DNA from: Oceanicaulis sp. MMSF_3324
GTDB lineage: Bacteria > Pseudomonadota > Alphaproteobacteria > Caulobacterales > Maricaulaceae
Direction of reading: 5' to 3'
NCBI RefSeq assembly: GCF_030733545.1
Contig: NZ_JASHIU010000007.1
Span: 101,344 to 165,343, forward strand
Length of the DNA: 64,000 nt
The notes beneath the pieces were generated by a model. That model saw only the letters and a list, made by a program, of their open reading frames with translations, had not been told where the DNA came from and did not search any database. Numbering within the stretch: the first letter of the stretch is position 1; each line of letters opens with the position of its first letter. A program made the translations under genes and the position numbers. Shown piece after piece: positions 41,840 through 51,088 of this stretch.

Positions 41840-44053
41840 TTATTCGCCGTCTTCCTCTTCACCCGGCACCGGGAAGCCGCGGTCGCGCATCAGCGGCTCG
41901 ACCGTGGCGTCGCGGCCGCGGAACTCGCGATACGCTTCCGCCGGATCGACCGAATTGCGTGGCGCGAACAGATACTGGACCATACGTTCCGCCATCTCAG
42001 CGTCATAGAAGCCGCCCGGGGCTTCCATGAAGGCTTCGGTGGCGTCCGAGGTCAGAACGTCAGCCCACATATAGCCGTAATAACCAGCCGAATAGCCTTC
42101 ACCGGAGAAGATGTGCCCAAAGTGCGGGGTGCGGTGACGCATCGGCAGCTCTTCAGGCATGCCCAGACGCTCCAGCGTTTCACGCTCGAACGCATCGGGA
42201 TCAAGACCTTCGGGATCGGCGGTGTGCAGGTACATGTCCACCAGTGCGGAGGCCAGGTATTCGGTGGTCGCGAAGCCCTGGTTGAAGGTGGAGGCGGCGC
42301 GGATGCGGGCCACCAGATCATCCGGCATCGGCTCGCCGGTTTCGGCGTGGCGCAGATAGTTCTCGATGACCGGCTCGGTCAGCACCCAACGCTCCAGCAG
42401 CTGGGACTGGAACTCGGTGTAGTCGCGAACGCCACCATTCAGTGTCGGATAGGCGACGTTGGAGGACAGGGCGTGCAGGGCGTGACCCATTTCGTGGAAG
42501 AAGGTCGTCGCGTCATCAAAGCTGATCAGCACCGGTTCGCCGGGCGCACCCTTGATGAAGTTGGAGTTGTTGGACGACAGCACAGTTTCTTCACCGTCAA
42601 AGGTGGTGTGACCGCGATAGCTGGTCGCCCAGGCGCCCGAGCGCTTGCCCTGACGGGCATAGGGGTCAAGATACCACAGGCCGATATGCTCGCCGCTTTC
42701 GTTGTCCGTGACTTCCCAGACGCGGACATCGGGATGGAAGACCGGCACCGAGCCGTCGGTGATCTCTTCAAACGCGAAGCCGAACAGCTCGCCCGACACG
42801 AAGAACATGGCTTCGCGCAGGTTCTCGATGTTGAAGTACTGCTTCACTTCTTCGGAGTTCAGGTCGTATTCGGCCTGACGCACCTTTTCCATGTAGTAGC
42901 GATAGTCCCAGGGCTCGATCGTGATGTCGTCGCCGCGCTCATCGGCCAGCGCCTGCATCTGGGCGACTTCTTCCTCGACGCGGGCGATGGCGGCCGGCCA
43001 GACCGTCTCCATCAGCTCGAGCGCATTCTCCGGATTGCCGGCCATGCGGTTCTCGAGACGCCATTGGGCGTAATTGTCATAGCCCAGAAGCCCCACGCGC
43101 TCGTCGCGCAGCTGCAGGATCTCGGCGATGATGGCGTTGTTGTCGTACTCGTCGGCATTGTCGCCGCGATTGTAATAGGTGCGCCAGACTTCCTCGCGCA
43201 GATCACGCTCGTCTGAATAGGTCAGGAACGGATCCATGGAAGAGCGGGTGTTGAGCACGGCGTACTCGCCCTCGCGGCCCCGCTCGGCGGCCAGGTTGGC
43301 CGCGGCGGTGATGAAGCTGTCCGGCAGGCCCGAGAGCTCGTCTTCGCTCAGATAGGTGACATAGTTTTCCTCGTCCGCCAGCACATTGTTGGCGAAACGG
43401 GTGTGCAGCTCGGCCAGGCGCGCCTGAATTTCGGCGTAACGCTCGGCCTCGGCGCCCTCAAGGGTCGCGCCATTGCGGGCGAAGCCGTCATAGGTCAGTT
43501 GGACCAGGCGCTGCTGATCGGGACGCAGCGTGTCCATCTCGTCGCTGTCATGGACCGCCTGAATGCGGGCGAACAGCGCTTCGTTCTGAGTGGTCTCGGA
43601 AAAGAAAGCCGACAGGACCGGCGCCATTTCGCGCTGGATTTCCCGGAATTCCGGCGAGCTCATGTTCGACGACCAGATGCCGTAATAGACAAAGACGCGG
43701 TCCAGCGTGTCGCCAGCGCGCTCCATGGCCACAATGGTGTTCTCGAACGTCGGAGGCTCGGGATTGTTGGCGATCTCGTTGATCTCGGCGCGGCTGCGCT
43801 CCATGCCGATTTCAAGCGCTTCGCGCAGATGATCGAGATCCATCTGGTCAAAGGCGGGCACGCCGCCATAGGGGCCGGACCATTCGGCGACCAGCGGGTT
43901 GCTGGTTTCCGCTTCGGCGGATGCGGCCATGTCCTGCATCTGGGCGTCGCCGGCCTGTGATGCGGTGGTCTCGGTGTCTGCAGAGGTGTCCGCCGGCTGG
44001 CTGCAGGCGGCGAGTGCAAGGCCGCTGGCGGCGGCGAGAAGCAGAGAACGCAT
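41840..44053 (-). CDS. M3-family metallopeptidase, lipoprotein (Dcp-like peptidyl-dipeptidase)
   Basis: A 737-residue oligopeptidase of family M3, closest to peptidyl-dipeptidase Dcp, which releases C-terminal dipeptides. HEMGH at 520-524 (FFHEMGHALH) is the HExxH zinc site, and further acids lie downstream. The N-terminus is a lipoprotein signal (MRSLLLAAASGLALAACSQP), so unlike E. coli cytoplasmic Dcp it is probably anchored in a membrane and faces the periplasm. Residues about 18-60 form a low-complexity Thr/Glu-rich linker. ATG 44053 is chosen for the lipobox. Confidence 0.93.
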   Translation of the reverse strand: MRSLLLAAASGLALAACSQPADTSADTETTASQAGDAQMQDMAASAEAETSNPLVAEWSGPYGGVPAFDQMDLDHLREALEIGMERSRAEINEIANNPEPPTFENTIVAMERAGDTLDRVFVYYGIWSSNMSSPEFREIQREMAPVLSAFFSETTQNEALFARIQAVHDSDEMDTLRPDQQRLVQLTYDGFARNGATLEGAEAERYAEIQARLAELHTRFANNVLADEENYVTYLSEDELSGLPDSFITAAANLAAERGREGEYAVLNTRSSMDPFLTYSDERDLREEVWRTYYNRGDNADEYDNNAIIAEILQLRDERVGLLGYDNYAQWRLENRMAGNPENALELMETVWPAAIARVEEEVAQMQALADERGDDITIEPWDYRYYMEKVRQAEYDLNSEEVKQYFNIENLREAMFFVSGELFGFAFEEITDGSVPVFHPDVRVWEVTDNESGEHIGLWYLDPYARQGKRSGAWATSYRGHTTFDGEETVLSSNNSNFIKGAPGEPVLISFDDATTFFHEMGHALHALSSNVAYPTLNGGVRDYTEFQSQLLERWVLTEPVIENYLRHAETGEPMPDDLVARIRAASTFNQGFATTEYLASALVDMYLHTADPEGLDPDAFERETLERLGMPEELPMRHRTPHFGHIFSGEGYSAGYYGYMWADVLTSDATEAFMEAPGGFYDAEMAERMVQYLFAPRNSVDPAEAYREFRGRDATVEPLMRDRGFPVPGEEEDGE

Positions 44054-44172
44054 GAAATCCCCTCCCAAAGGATACAGAGTCAATTGGCGCACACCATAGG
44101 CGACAGGCCCGCGCGAGCGAAACCGTCCACACAGCGCGTGCGCATTACGAATTGGACAGATGGGAAAGGCGG

Positions 44173-44430
44173 TCAGTCTTCGCCAGCCCCCCGGTCGTCG
44201 TCATCACCGCCCGGCGGTGCGTACATGACGGCGATTCCCATCTGAAGACTGGCGAAGGTAGACCCGATGAAGAAGGCGAGAAGAAGACGCACCCCTGTTC
44301 CGGTGGCGTCGCCTTCCGTCAGGCTGCGGATCTGGCCGATGTCCAGCACCAGGATCACGGCAGTGAACGCAATCCCCATCGCCATGCCCAGCACGGCGTG
44401 ACGCAACAGGAAACGCAACAGATCCGACAT
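44173..44430 (-). CDS. Small membrane protein of unknown function
   Basis: An 85-residue protein with two hydrophobic segments (about 13-33 and 50-70) and an acidic tail GGDDDDRGAGED. ATG 44430 is preceded on the minus strand by AGGAGG. It does not match a family that I know. It lies between the M3 peptidase and the divergent NnrU gene. Confidence 0.65.
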   Translation of the reverse strand: MSDLLRFLLRHAVLGMAMGIAFTAVILVLDIGQIRSLTEGDATGTGVRLLLAFFIGSTFASLQMGIAVMYAPPGGDDDDRGAGED

Positions 44431-44564
44431 GGGGCCTCCTCGGCCATGAAAATAAAGCTGCACGGGCGCGCTTCAATCTGACCAGACGCCGCACATGGCC
44501 AAGCCCACTCGCCAGCGAGAAGAGAGTCGGTTTAGACTTCTCGCGCTCAAGGGGAGGGCGGCTT

Positions 44565-45149
44565 ATGGGCGTGCTAATCACGGGCCTCGTGATCTTTATC
44601 GGGGTGCATCTGACACGGGTCCTGGGGATCAAGGCGCTTATGGTCAAGGTGACCGGTGAAGCGCTTTTCGCGATATTCTATTCCGTCATCAGCACGATCG
44701 GCCTGACGCTTATTATTTATGGTCAGATCCTGGCTCACCCGTCGGTGACGATCTGGTGGCCGCCCGCCTGGACCCGCACCGTGGCGCTGATCGCCGTGCC
44801 GATCTCCCTGGTGCTGATTTTCGCAACCTATCTGCCCAGCCATATCCGCTCTGTCACCCGTCACCCGATGACGCTGGGCGTGTTCCTGTGGTCGGGGTCT
44901 CACCTTATGGCCAATGGCGAGCTGGCCTCGATCATCCTGTTCGGCGCGTTCGCCGGCTGGTCGCTGATCTTGCTGGTCGAGGGCTATTGGTCCGGCGGGC
45001 ACTTCGCGCGGCCGGGCGTTTTGTGGGCGGATCTGACCGCAATCCTGCTCGGTTTGCTCTCGGCGGCTCTCATTGCGTATTTCCACATGCAGCTTTTTGG
45101 CGTTGCTGTCGTAGAGTTTGCATCCAATCGCGCCGCACCCGGCATCTAA
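44565..45149 (+). CDS. NnrU-family membrane protein
   Basis: A 194-residue protein of the NnrU family, which was named for a gene of nitric-oxide metabolism and is related to isoprenylcysteine methyltransferase-type membrane proteins. Five or six hydrophobic segments are seen. The sequence IRSVTRHPMTLGVFLWSGSHLMANGELASI is the family signature, and GHFARPGVLWADLTAI follows. The biochemical role is not established. No denitrification genes occur nearby. Confidence 0.85.
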   Translation: MGVLITGLVIFIGVHLTRVLGIKALMVKVTGEALFAIFYSVISTIGLTLIIYGQILAHPSVTIWWPPAWTRTVALIAVPISLVLIFATYLPSHIRSVTRHPMTLGVFLWSGSHLMANGELASIILFGAFAGWSLILLVEGYWSGGHFARPGVLWADLTAILLGLLSAALIAYFHMQLFGVAVVEFASNRAAPGI

Positions 45150-45194
45150 GCGGTATCGGACGCGAACACAGCGTCCTCATTCTGGAGGTTGATC

Positions 45195-45572
45195 ATGGAA
45201 GATATTCTGGTGCCGCTGGGCCTGTTCGGGATGGTGGTGGCGATTGTCGCCATCAATGTCGCAGGGTCCGCATCGCGTCGCAAAGCGGTTCTGGCCACGG
45301 TCCAGGAAGCGATCCGCTCGGGTCAGGAACTCAAGCCGGAAACCATCAAGGCGTTGGGCGTTCAGGAAAAGCCCAAGGGCGGCGATCTGAAATCGGGTTC
45401 AATCCTGCTGGCTGTGGCGGCGGCTCTGATCGTATTGGGCTTTGCCGTCAGCGGCATGGAGCCTGATGAGGACATTCTGTCTATCATGACCGCAATTGCA
45501 GCCTTCCCGGGCTTCATCGGCATTGTGCTGATCCTCTTTGGTCTGTTCTCGAAGAAAAAAGACCAGGACTGA
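45195..45572 (+). CDS. Small membrane protein preceding an ECF sigma factor (DUF6249-like)
   Basis: A 125-residue protein with an N-terminal helix (LVPLGLFGMVVAIVAINVA), a cytoplasmic helix VLATVQEAIRSGQELKPETIKALG, then two helices (about 68-86 and 94-118) and a KKKDQD tail. GGAGG lies before ATG 45195. It precedes the ECF sigma gene by 28 bp and is probably in the same transcript. It resembles the protein at 32746. Similar proteins are frequently next to sigma factors in alphaproteobacteria, but their role is unknown to me. Confidence 0.72.
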   Translation: MEDILVPLGLFGMVVAIVAINVAGSASRRKAVLATVQEAIRSGQELKPETIKALGVQEKPKGGDLKSGSILLAVAAALIVLGFAVSGMEPDEDILSIMTAIAAFPGFIGIVLILFGLFSKKKDQD

Positions 45573-45600
45573 ACCGGTCTGACGACGAGGAGTGCAGGGC

Positions 45601-46143
45601 ATGACGCCCAGTGACGGCGAACTGATTGCGATGGTGATCGCGGGCAAGGATCAGAGGGCGTTTTCCTCTCTGGTCTCCCGCCACCAGTCCGCTGTGCGCG
45701 CCGTGCTGATGCGCCTGTGCCGCAACGCCGCCCTCGCCGACGATCTGGCGCAGGAAACGTTCATCAAGGCCTATAACAAGATGTCCGCCTATACCGGGGC
45801 AGGGACGTTCAAGGCCTGGCTGTGCCGGATCGCCTATACCGAGTTTTTGATGAGCGCGCGCAAGCGCAAGGCGATCGACAAGACGATGGAAAAGCTCAAG
45901 GCCCAACCCATGGAGACCCACCAGGCGCCCGCCGATGGCGGCGCCCGGGTGGATCTGGATCGCGGCCTCGCCACGCTGGGCGAGGAAGAGCGCACCTGTG
46001 TGATCTTGTGTTATGCGTCAGGGCTGTCGCATTCTGACGCGGCGGAAGTCACAGGGCTTCCCCTGGGCACGGTGAAGAGCCATGTGAATCGCGGCAAGGC
46101 CAAACTCAAGGCCTGGTTCGAACGGAAGGAGGCGGCGGCATGA
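45601..46143 (+). CDS. ECF-type RNA polymerase sigma factor
   Basis: A 180-residue extracytoplasmic-function sigma factor. Region 2 (VRAVLMRLCRNAALADDLAQETFIKAYNKMSAY) lies at about 29-62 and region 4 (LGEEERTCVILCYASGLSHSDAAEVTGLPLGTVKSHVNRGKAKL) at about 125-170. The intervening linker is short. ATG 45601 follows GAGGAG. Its stop overlaps the small membrane gene at 46140 by four bases, so that product is the likely anti-sigma partner. Target promoters are unknown. Confidence 0.92.
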   Translation: MTPSDGELIAMVIAGKDQRAFSSLVSRHQSAVRAVLMRLCRNAALADDLAQETFIKAYNKMSAYTGAGTFKAWLCRIAYTEFLMSARKRKAIDKTMEKLKAQPMETHQAPADGGARVDLDRGLATLGEEERTCVILCYASGLSHSDAAEVTGLPLGTVKSHVNRGKAKLKAWFERKEAAA

Positions 46144-46496
46144 CGGACGATCTTGATCCCATGAATGATGACGCCTTTGACGCGGAGCTTTCGGCGATGT
46201 TCGCCGAGGTCGCGCCGCCTCAGGAGGATCCGGTCTTTGTCGAGCAGGTCAACAAGCGACTCGCCAATCCCGATCGCATGCGGTTTCTGGCGCTCGGCGG
46301 CGCCGGCGCCACGGGCTCGGCGGTGGCGGGCACCCAGCTGGAAAACCTGGTGGGGCTGATCCCGGCCGATCAGGTCAATGGCGTGCTCGGCCAGGCGCTG
46401 GGTTTCTTTGGCCCCGAAGCGATCGTCACGGCCTTGTTCGGTGTGATGGCGCTGGGGTTCGCCTGGGTTCTGCCGGGCATGCGCAGCGCGATCTGA
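46140..46496 (+). CDS. Candidate membrane anti-sigma partner
   Basis: A 118-residue protein coupled to the ECF gene by a four-base overlap. An acidic N-terminus (MTDDLDPMNDDAFDAELSAMFAEVAPPQEDPVF) could contact the sigma factor, and two weakly hydrophobic segments follow (about 52-68 and 86-110). No zinc-binding anti-sigma domain is visible. The role is inferred from position only. Confidence 0.6.
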   Translation: MTDDLDPMNDDAFDAELSAMFAEVAPPQEDPVFVEQVNKRLANPDRMRFLALGGAGATGSAVAGTQLENLVGLIPADQVNGVLGQALGFFGPEAIVTALFGVMALGFAWVLPGMRSAI

Positions 46497-46586
46497 TCCG
46501 GACACACGACAGTGAAACAGGCTGACTTGTGCGCCTGCGAAAGCGCGATAGGCTGCGCCTCTCTGACGATCTAGGGAGACGCCGTC

Positions 46587-47414
46587 ATGTCCGCTCAAAC
46601 ACAAGCTACCGTCAAACGTCTGACGCCGCCGGACATTCGCGCCCGCAAGGGCGGAGAGCCCATCGTGTCCCTGACCGCTTACGACGCGCCCATGGCGTCG
46701 GTGATGGATCCGCACACCGATCTGATCCTGGTCGGCGATTCGGTGGGCATGGTTGTCCATGGCCTGCCCAACACCATTTCGGTCACGCTCGAGATGATGA
46801 TCCTGCACGGCCAGGCGGTGATGCGCGGCTCGAAGCAGGCGCTGGTCGTGGTGGACATGCCGTTTGGCAGTTATGAGCAATCCAAGGAGCAGGCCTTCGC
46901 CAACTGCGTGCGGGTGCTGCAGGAGACCGGGGCCGGCGCGGTCAAGCTCGAAACCAGCGTGCAGATGGCTGAAACCGTACAATATCTTGTCGAGCGTGCG
47001 GTTCCGGTGGTCGCCCATGTGGGGCTGCGTCCCCAGGCGGCGCTGGCGGATGGCGGCTTCAAGGCCAAGGGACGCGATGCGGACAGCCGCGCCAAGGTGC
47101 TTGAAGAAGCGCGCGCCATGGATGCGGCTGGGGCTTTCGCCATGGTGGTCGAGGGCGTCGCCGAAGATGTCGCTCGTGAAGTGACCGAAGCGGTGTCCGC
47201 GCCCACGATTGGCATTGGCGCATCTTCAGCGTGTGATGGTCAGGTGCTGGTCATGCAGGACATGCTGGGCCTGTTCGACTGGACACCGAAATTCGTCAAG
47301 AAATACGGAAGCTTGCGCGAAAATGCCGACGCGGCCTTCAAGGCCTATGCTATGGATGTGCGCAGTCGTGCCTTTCCAGGACCCGAGCATGTCTACAGCG
47401 CGAAGAAGCGCTGA
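46587..47414 (+). CDS. panB: Ketopantoate hydroxymethyltransferase
   Basis: PanB transfers a hydroxymethyl group from methylenetetrahydrofolate to alpha-ketoisovalerate, the first step of pantothenate synthesis. The 275-residue TIM-barrel protein has SLTAYDAPMA, LVGDSVGMVVHG with the Mg-binding Asp, VVDMPFGSYE, AVKLE and HVGLRPQ, and it ends with the GxGxSxxCDGQVLV-type block (GIGASSACDGQVLV). Full length. No panC or panD is next to it. The 83 bp after it carry only the start signals of the next gene. Confidence 0.97.
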   Translation: MSAQTQATVKRLTPPDIRARKGGEPIVSLTAYDAPMASVMDPHTDLILVGDSVGMVVHGLPNTISVTLEMMILHGQAVMRGSKQALVVVDMPFGSYEQSKEQAFANCVRVLQETGAGAVKLETSVQMAETVQYLVERAVPVVAHVGLRPQAALADGGFKAKGRDADSRAKVLEEARAMDAAGAFAMVVEGVAEDVAREVTEAVSAPTIGIGASSACDGQVLVMQDMLGLFDWTPKFVKKYGSLRENADAAFKAYAMDVRSRAFPGPEHVYSAKKR

Positions 47415-47497
47415 TACCGCAAGCGCGTATTGCTCGTTGCGAAGCACGCGGCTAGGGTCCGGCCCACTGAATTTTATAAACAAGTGGAGCGCCCCCA

Positions 47498-48232
47498 GTG
47501 GTCGACGTTTTCGACGAAGTTGAAGAAGAGCTGCGCCAGGAACGGTACAACGCCCTTCTCAAGAAATGGGGGCCGTGGGTCGGCGGCGCAGCGGCGGCGA
47601 TCGTGCTCGGCGTGGGCGCCTACCAGTTCATGGAATGGTCGTCCAAGAATCGCGCCGATGCAGCGTCGGACCAGTACCAGGCGGCGGCTGAGCTGTACGA
47701 GGCCGGCAATCTGGCGCAAGCGGACAGCCAGTTTCAGACCCTGATCGACTCCGCCCCACGCGGCTATGAAACGCTGGCTCTGATGCGGCGCGCGGATATA
47801 GCCCTGTCTCAGGGCGAAGCCGAAGAGGCGGCCCGGCTGTTCAATCGGGCGGCCGAGCTCAGCCCCGAGCCGTTGATCCGGGACCTGGCACGCTATCAGG
47901 CCGCGCTCGCCCAGTTCGAGTCCCTGTCTTACGATGACATCGCCAACCGGCTTGAGCCGCTGACGGATGGCGCTGCGCCGGTCGGTCTTCTGGCGCGAGA
48001 GCTGATGGCGGCCGCCGCCCTGCGCGATGAACGCTGGGATGAGGCGCGCCAGCGCTACCAGCTGCTGTCGATCGCGCTCGACCTGCCGGAGGGCATGAGC
48101 CAGCGCGTCATGCAGGCCCAGTCCTATCTCAACCAGAATGCGCCCGCACCGGAAGCCAGCGCCGAAATGTCGGAGCAAGCCCCGGTGGATGCCGCGGCCG
48201 AGCCCGCTCAGCTAGAGGAGGACGGGCAGTGA
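47498..48232 (+). CDS. YfgM-like tetratricopeptide membrane protein, GTG start
   Basis: A 244-residue protein with one N-terminal membrane helix (WGPWVGGAAAAIVLGVGAYQFM, about 25-46) and a periplasmic TPR-like region (AAELYEAGNLAQADSQFQTL, RADIALSQGEAEEAARLFNRA). This matches YfgM/DUF2133, a partner of SecYEG and periplasmic chaperones. The start is GTG 47498 (GTG GTC GAC), preceded by GTGGAG. Its stop overlaps the bamB GTG, as in many genomes where yfgM-type genes precede bamB and der. Confidence 0.88.
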   Translation: MVDVFDEVEEELRQERYNALLKKWGPWVGGAAAAIVLGVGAYQFMEWSSKNRADAASDQYQAAAELYEAGNLAQADSQFQTLIDSAPRGYETLALMRRADIALSQGEAEEAARLFNRAAELSPEPLIRDLARYQAALAQFESLSYDDIANRLEPLTDGAAPVGLLARELMAAAALRDERWDEARQRYQLLSIALDLPEGMSQRVMQAQSYLNQNAPAPEASAEMSEQAPVDAAAEPAQLEEDGQ

Positions 48233-49632
48233 CCGTGTCTCGCACCCTGCCGCTTTTCGCGTGTCTGGCCGCCAGCCTAGTCCTGACGGGCTGTGGCGCC
48301 GGCGAACGCCTGAGCAATCTGAACCCGTTCCAGGGTGAGGAAACCGATGATCCCAATGCGCCGCCCGAATCCGAGCGTCGCTCGGTTCTGGAGCTGAGCG
48401 ATACGCTGCAAGTGGGCGAGGCGGGCGTCGCCACCTTGCCGCGGGCCTATGTGAACACGGCTTGGCCGCAAGCGGACGGCTATCCGACCCACGCCATGCA
48501 GCACACCCAGGCGACCGGTGATCTGAACGTGGTCTGGCGCGAGCGCATCGGCGCAGGCTCCAGCCGCAATGCGCGGATCAATGCGCGTCCGGTTATTTCT
48601 GATGGTGTCGCCTATGTGATTGATGCGGAAGGGCGCGTGTCTGCGCTCGAGCTGTCGGATGGCGACGAAGTCTGGCAAACCCGGCTTGATGACCCGTCCC
48701 TGCACGAAGCCGAAGGCGATGGTTTCCTGCCGTTTTTCCGCGGCGGCGATCGGGTGCTGACCTTTGGCGGCGGTCTGTCGTTCGACAATGGCCGCATCTA
48801 CGCCCATTCGGGCGGCGGGTTCTTTGTCGCGCTCGACGCGGCGACCGGGGACGAGATCTGGCGCGCGCATTCGCTGACGCCCTTCCATTCCGCGCCGACG
48901 GTCGTGGATGGCCGGGTGTTCGTCTCCACCGATGACAACGAGCTTCTGGCGCTCGACGCCAGCAATGGCGACGTGCTGTGGTCGCACCGGTCCATCGCCG
49001 AAACCGCACGCATTCTGACCGCGCCGAGCCCGGCCGTGCTGGGCGATGTGGTCATCGCGCCGTATTCTTCGGGCGAGATTGTCGCCTTGCGGGCCCAGAA
49101 CGGTACCGTTCTGTGGTCGGATTCCCTGACACGCGCGGGCGGGCTGACCCCGCTTTCCACCATCAATGATATCGCCGCCAGCCCGGTCATTCTGGGGGAT
49201 GCGGTCTACGCCATGAGCCATTCGGGCTCCATGGCGGCGTTTGACATCCGCACGGGCGAACGGGTCTGGGAACAACCGGCTGGCGGACTGAATGCGCCTG
49301 CAATCGCAGGGGACTATCTGTTCCTGGTGTCAGTGAACGCGGAACTGGTGGCGATCGATCGCACGACCGGCGATGTGCGCTGGCTGACCCAGCTCCAGCA
49401 GTTCCGCAATGAGCGCAAGCGCAAGAACCGTATTTCCTGGGCGGGGCCGATCCTGGCCGGCGACCGGCTGGTTCTGGCCTCCTCGGAAGGCGATCTCGTC
49501 CTCCATGACCCGGCTACCGGGGAGCGGATGGGTGATCGCGATCTGGGAGATTCGGTTTACATTGCGCCTGTGATCGCAGATGAAACGGTGCTTGTGCTGA
49601 CCGATGAAGGCCGCCTGATCGCGCTACGCTGA
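48229..49632 (+). CDS. bamB: Outer-membrane assembly lipoprotein BamB
   Basis: BamB is the beta-propeller lipoprotein of the BAM complex that inserts outer-membrane proteins. The 467-residue precursor has a lipobox VLTGCG (Cys22) and several PQQ-like blades (DVLWSHRSIAE, NGTVLWSDSLT, TGERVWEQPAG, TGDVRWLTQLQ). GTG 48229 overlaps the preceding stop by four bases (GTGA). der follows 26 bp downstream. The order YfgM-BamB-Der is the conserved proteobacterial cluster. Confidence 0.93.
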   Translation: MTVSRTLPLFACLAASLVLTGCGAGERLSNLNPFQGEETDDPNAPPESERRSVLELSDTLQVGEAGVATLPRAYVNTAWPQADGYPTHAMQHTQATGDLNVVWRERIGAGSSRNARINARPVISDGVAYVIDAEGRVSALELSDGDEVWQTRLDDPSLHEAEGDGFLPFFRGGDRVLTFGGGLSFDNGRIYAHSGGGFFVALDAATGDEIWRAHSLTPFHSAPTVVDGRVFVSTDDNELLALDASNGDVLWSHRSIAETARILTAPSPAVLGDVVIAPYSSGEIVALRAQNGTVLWSDSLTRAGGLTPLSTINDIAASPVILGDAVYAMSHSGSMAAFDIRTGERVWEQPAGGLNAPAIAGDYLFLVSVNAELVAIDRTTGDVRWLTQLQQFRNERKRKNRISWAGPILAGDRLVLASSEGDLVLHDPATGERMGDRDLGDSVYIAPVIADETVLVLTDEGRLIALR

Positions 49633-49658
49633 TTTCAGGGGGCTCTGGAGCCCGGTAA

Positions 49659-51038
49659 TTGAAATCGACCCTGCCTGCCCTCGCTATCGTAGGACGGCCC
49701 AATGTGGGCAAGTCCACGCTGTTCAACCGCCTCGCTGGCAAGCCGCTGGCGATCGTGGACGACCGTCCGGGCGTGACGCGCGACCGGCGTGAAGCGCGTG
49801 GCCGTATTGGCGACCTCGAACTGCGTCTTGTGGATACCGCCGGTTATGAAGACGACAAGGCCGGGATCGAGGCGCGCATGCGCGCCCAGACCGAGGCCGC
49901 GCTGGATGAAGCGGATGTCTGTGTCTTCCTGATTGATGGCCGCGAAGGCATCACCGCCATGGATGAGCGCTTCGCCGAAGTGCTGCGCAAATCCGACAAG
50001 CCGGTCATTCTCGCCGTCAACAAGTGCGAAGGCGCCAAGGGCGAATACGGCGCCATGGAAGCATGGAAGCTGGGCATGGGCGAACCCGTGCCGGTGTCCG
50101 CCGCCCATGGCGAAGGCATGGGCGATCTTTACGCCCGCCTGACCGACGCCATCGAGGCCGCCCAGGACCGCATCCGCGCCGAGCTGGAGGCCGACGGCCT
50201 GGGCGAGGACGCGGACGAAGAAGATCCGCCTCTGCGCCTCGCCGTCGCCGGTCGCCCGAATGTGGGTAAATCCACGTTGATCAACGCCCTGATCGGGGAA
50301 GACCGCCTGATCACCGGGCCGGAAGCGGGCCTGACCCGGGACGCCATTGCGGTGGAATGGGAATGGGATGGCCAGCGCGTGCGCCTGCACGACACCGCAG
50401 GATTGCGCAAGCGCGGCAAGGTGGATGATCGGCTAGAGCGCATGAGCGCCGCCGATACGCTGCGCGCCATCAAGTTCGCCGAGATCGTGCTGTTGCTGGT
50501 CGACGCCGAACGTCCGTTCGAGAAGCAGGACCTGACGATCGCCGACCGTGTGGTCACCGAGGGGCGGGGCCTCGTGGTGCTGATCACCAAATGGGATCTG
50601 ATCGAGGATAAGCAGGCCAAGCTGGTGGAACTGCGTGAGGAGTTCGAGCGCCTTCTGCCGCAGATCAAGGGCGCGCCCCTAATCCCGATCTCCTCGATTT
50701 CCGGTCGCGGGCTTGAGAAGATCATGCCGTCGGTCACCGCGCTGCACAAGAACTGGGACGTGAAGGTGAAAACCCGCGATCTCAATGACTGGCTGGCGGA
50801 GATGGTCCAGCGTCACCCACCGCCCGCTGTGGACGGGCGCCGCGTGAAACCGCGCTATCTGAGCCAGACCAAGGCGCGGCCGCCGACTTTCGTGCTGATG
50901 GCGAGCCGAGCCTCGCATCTGCCCGACAGCTACAAGCGCTATCTGATCAATGGCCTGCGTGAGGCATTTGAATTGCCCGGCGTGCCGATCCGCCTGATCG
51001 TAAAGGGGCAGAAAAACCCCTACGCCAAGGACAAATAA
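49659..51038 (+). CDS. der: Tandem GTPase Der (EngA), probable TTG start
   Basis: Der has two GTPase domains and acts in 50S subunit maturation. GRPNVGKS occurs twice, at about 12-19 and 198-205, each with a following DxxG-type (LVDTAGYE, LHDTAGLR) and NKxD-type motif (VNKCEG, TKWDLI). The C-terminal KH-like domain begins near residue 375 (SVTALHKNWDVKVKTRDLND). It has 459 residues. The N-terminal reading MKSTLPALAIVGRPNVG starts at TTG 49659, nine bases after GGAG; I see no ATG start that would keep the first G1 motif. Confidence 0.96.
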   Translation: MKSTLPALAIVGRPNVGKSTLFNRLAGKPLAIVDDRPGVTRDRREARGRIGDLELRLVDTAGYEDDKAGIEARMRAQTEAALDEADVCVFLIDGREGITAMDERFAEVLRKSDKPVILAVNKCEGAKGEYGAMEAWKLGMGEPVPVSAAHGEGMGDLYARLTDAIEAAQDRIRAELEADGLGEDADEEDPPLRLAVAGRPNVGKSTLINALIGEDRLITGPEAGLTRDAIAVEWEWDGQRVRLHDTAGLRKRGKVDDRLERMSAADTLRAIKFAEIVLLLVDAERPFEKQDLTIADRVVTEGRGLVVLITKWDLIEDKQAKLVELREEFERLLPQIKGAPLIPISSISGRGLEKIMPSVTALHKNWDVKVKTRDLNDWLAEMVQRHPPPAVDGRRVKPRYLSQTKARPPTFVLMASRASHLPDSYKRYLINGLREAFELPGVPIRLIVKGQKNPYAKDK

Positions 51039-51041
51039 AAA

Positions 51042-51063
51042 AAGGCGGCCTTCGGGCCGCCTT
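51042..51063. terminator. Terminator after der
   Basis: AAGGCGGCC at 51042-51050 pairs with GGCCGCCTT at 51055-51063 around a UUCG tetraloop, with A's before and CTTCG after. Stable hairpin between convergent genes; strong for der and possible for the SDR gene. Confidence 0.88.
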
Positions 51064-51088
51064 CTTCGTCTCGGTCTGTCGGGGCGTC

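Noticed and set aside
41783..43216. Long plus-strand frame opposite the M3 peptidase
   Set aside because: It overlaps the peptidase in a shadow frame and shows low-complexity His/Gly/Arg composition.
46140..46496. Zinc-binding anti-sigma (ZAS) factor
   Set aside because: No HxxxCxxC motif is visible, so only a positional anti-sigma role is proposed.
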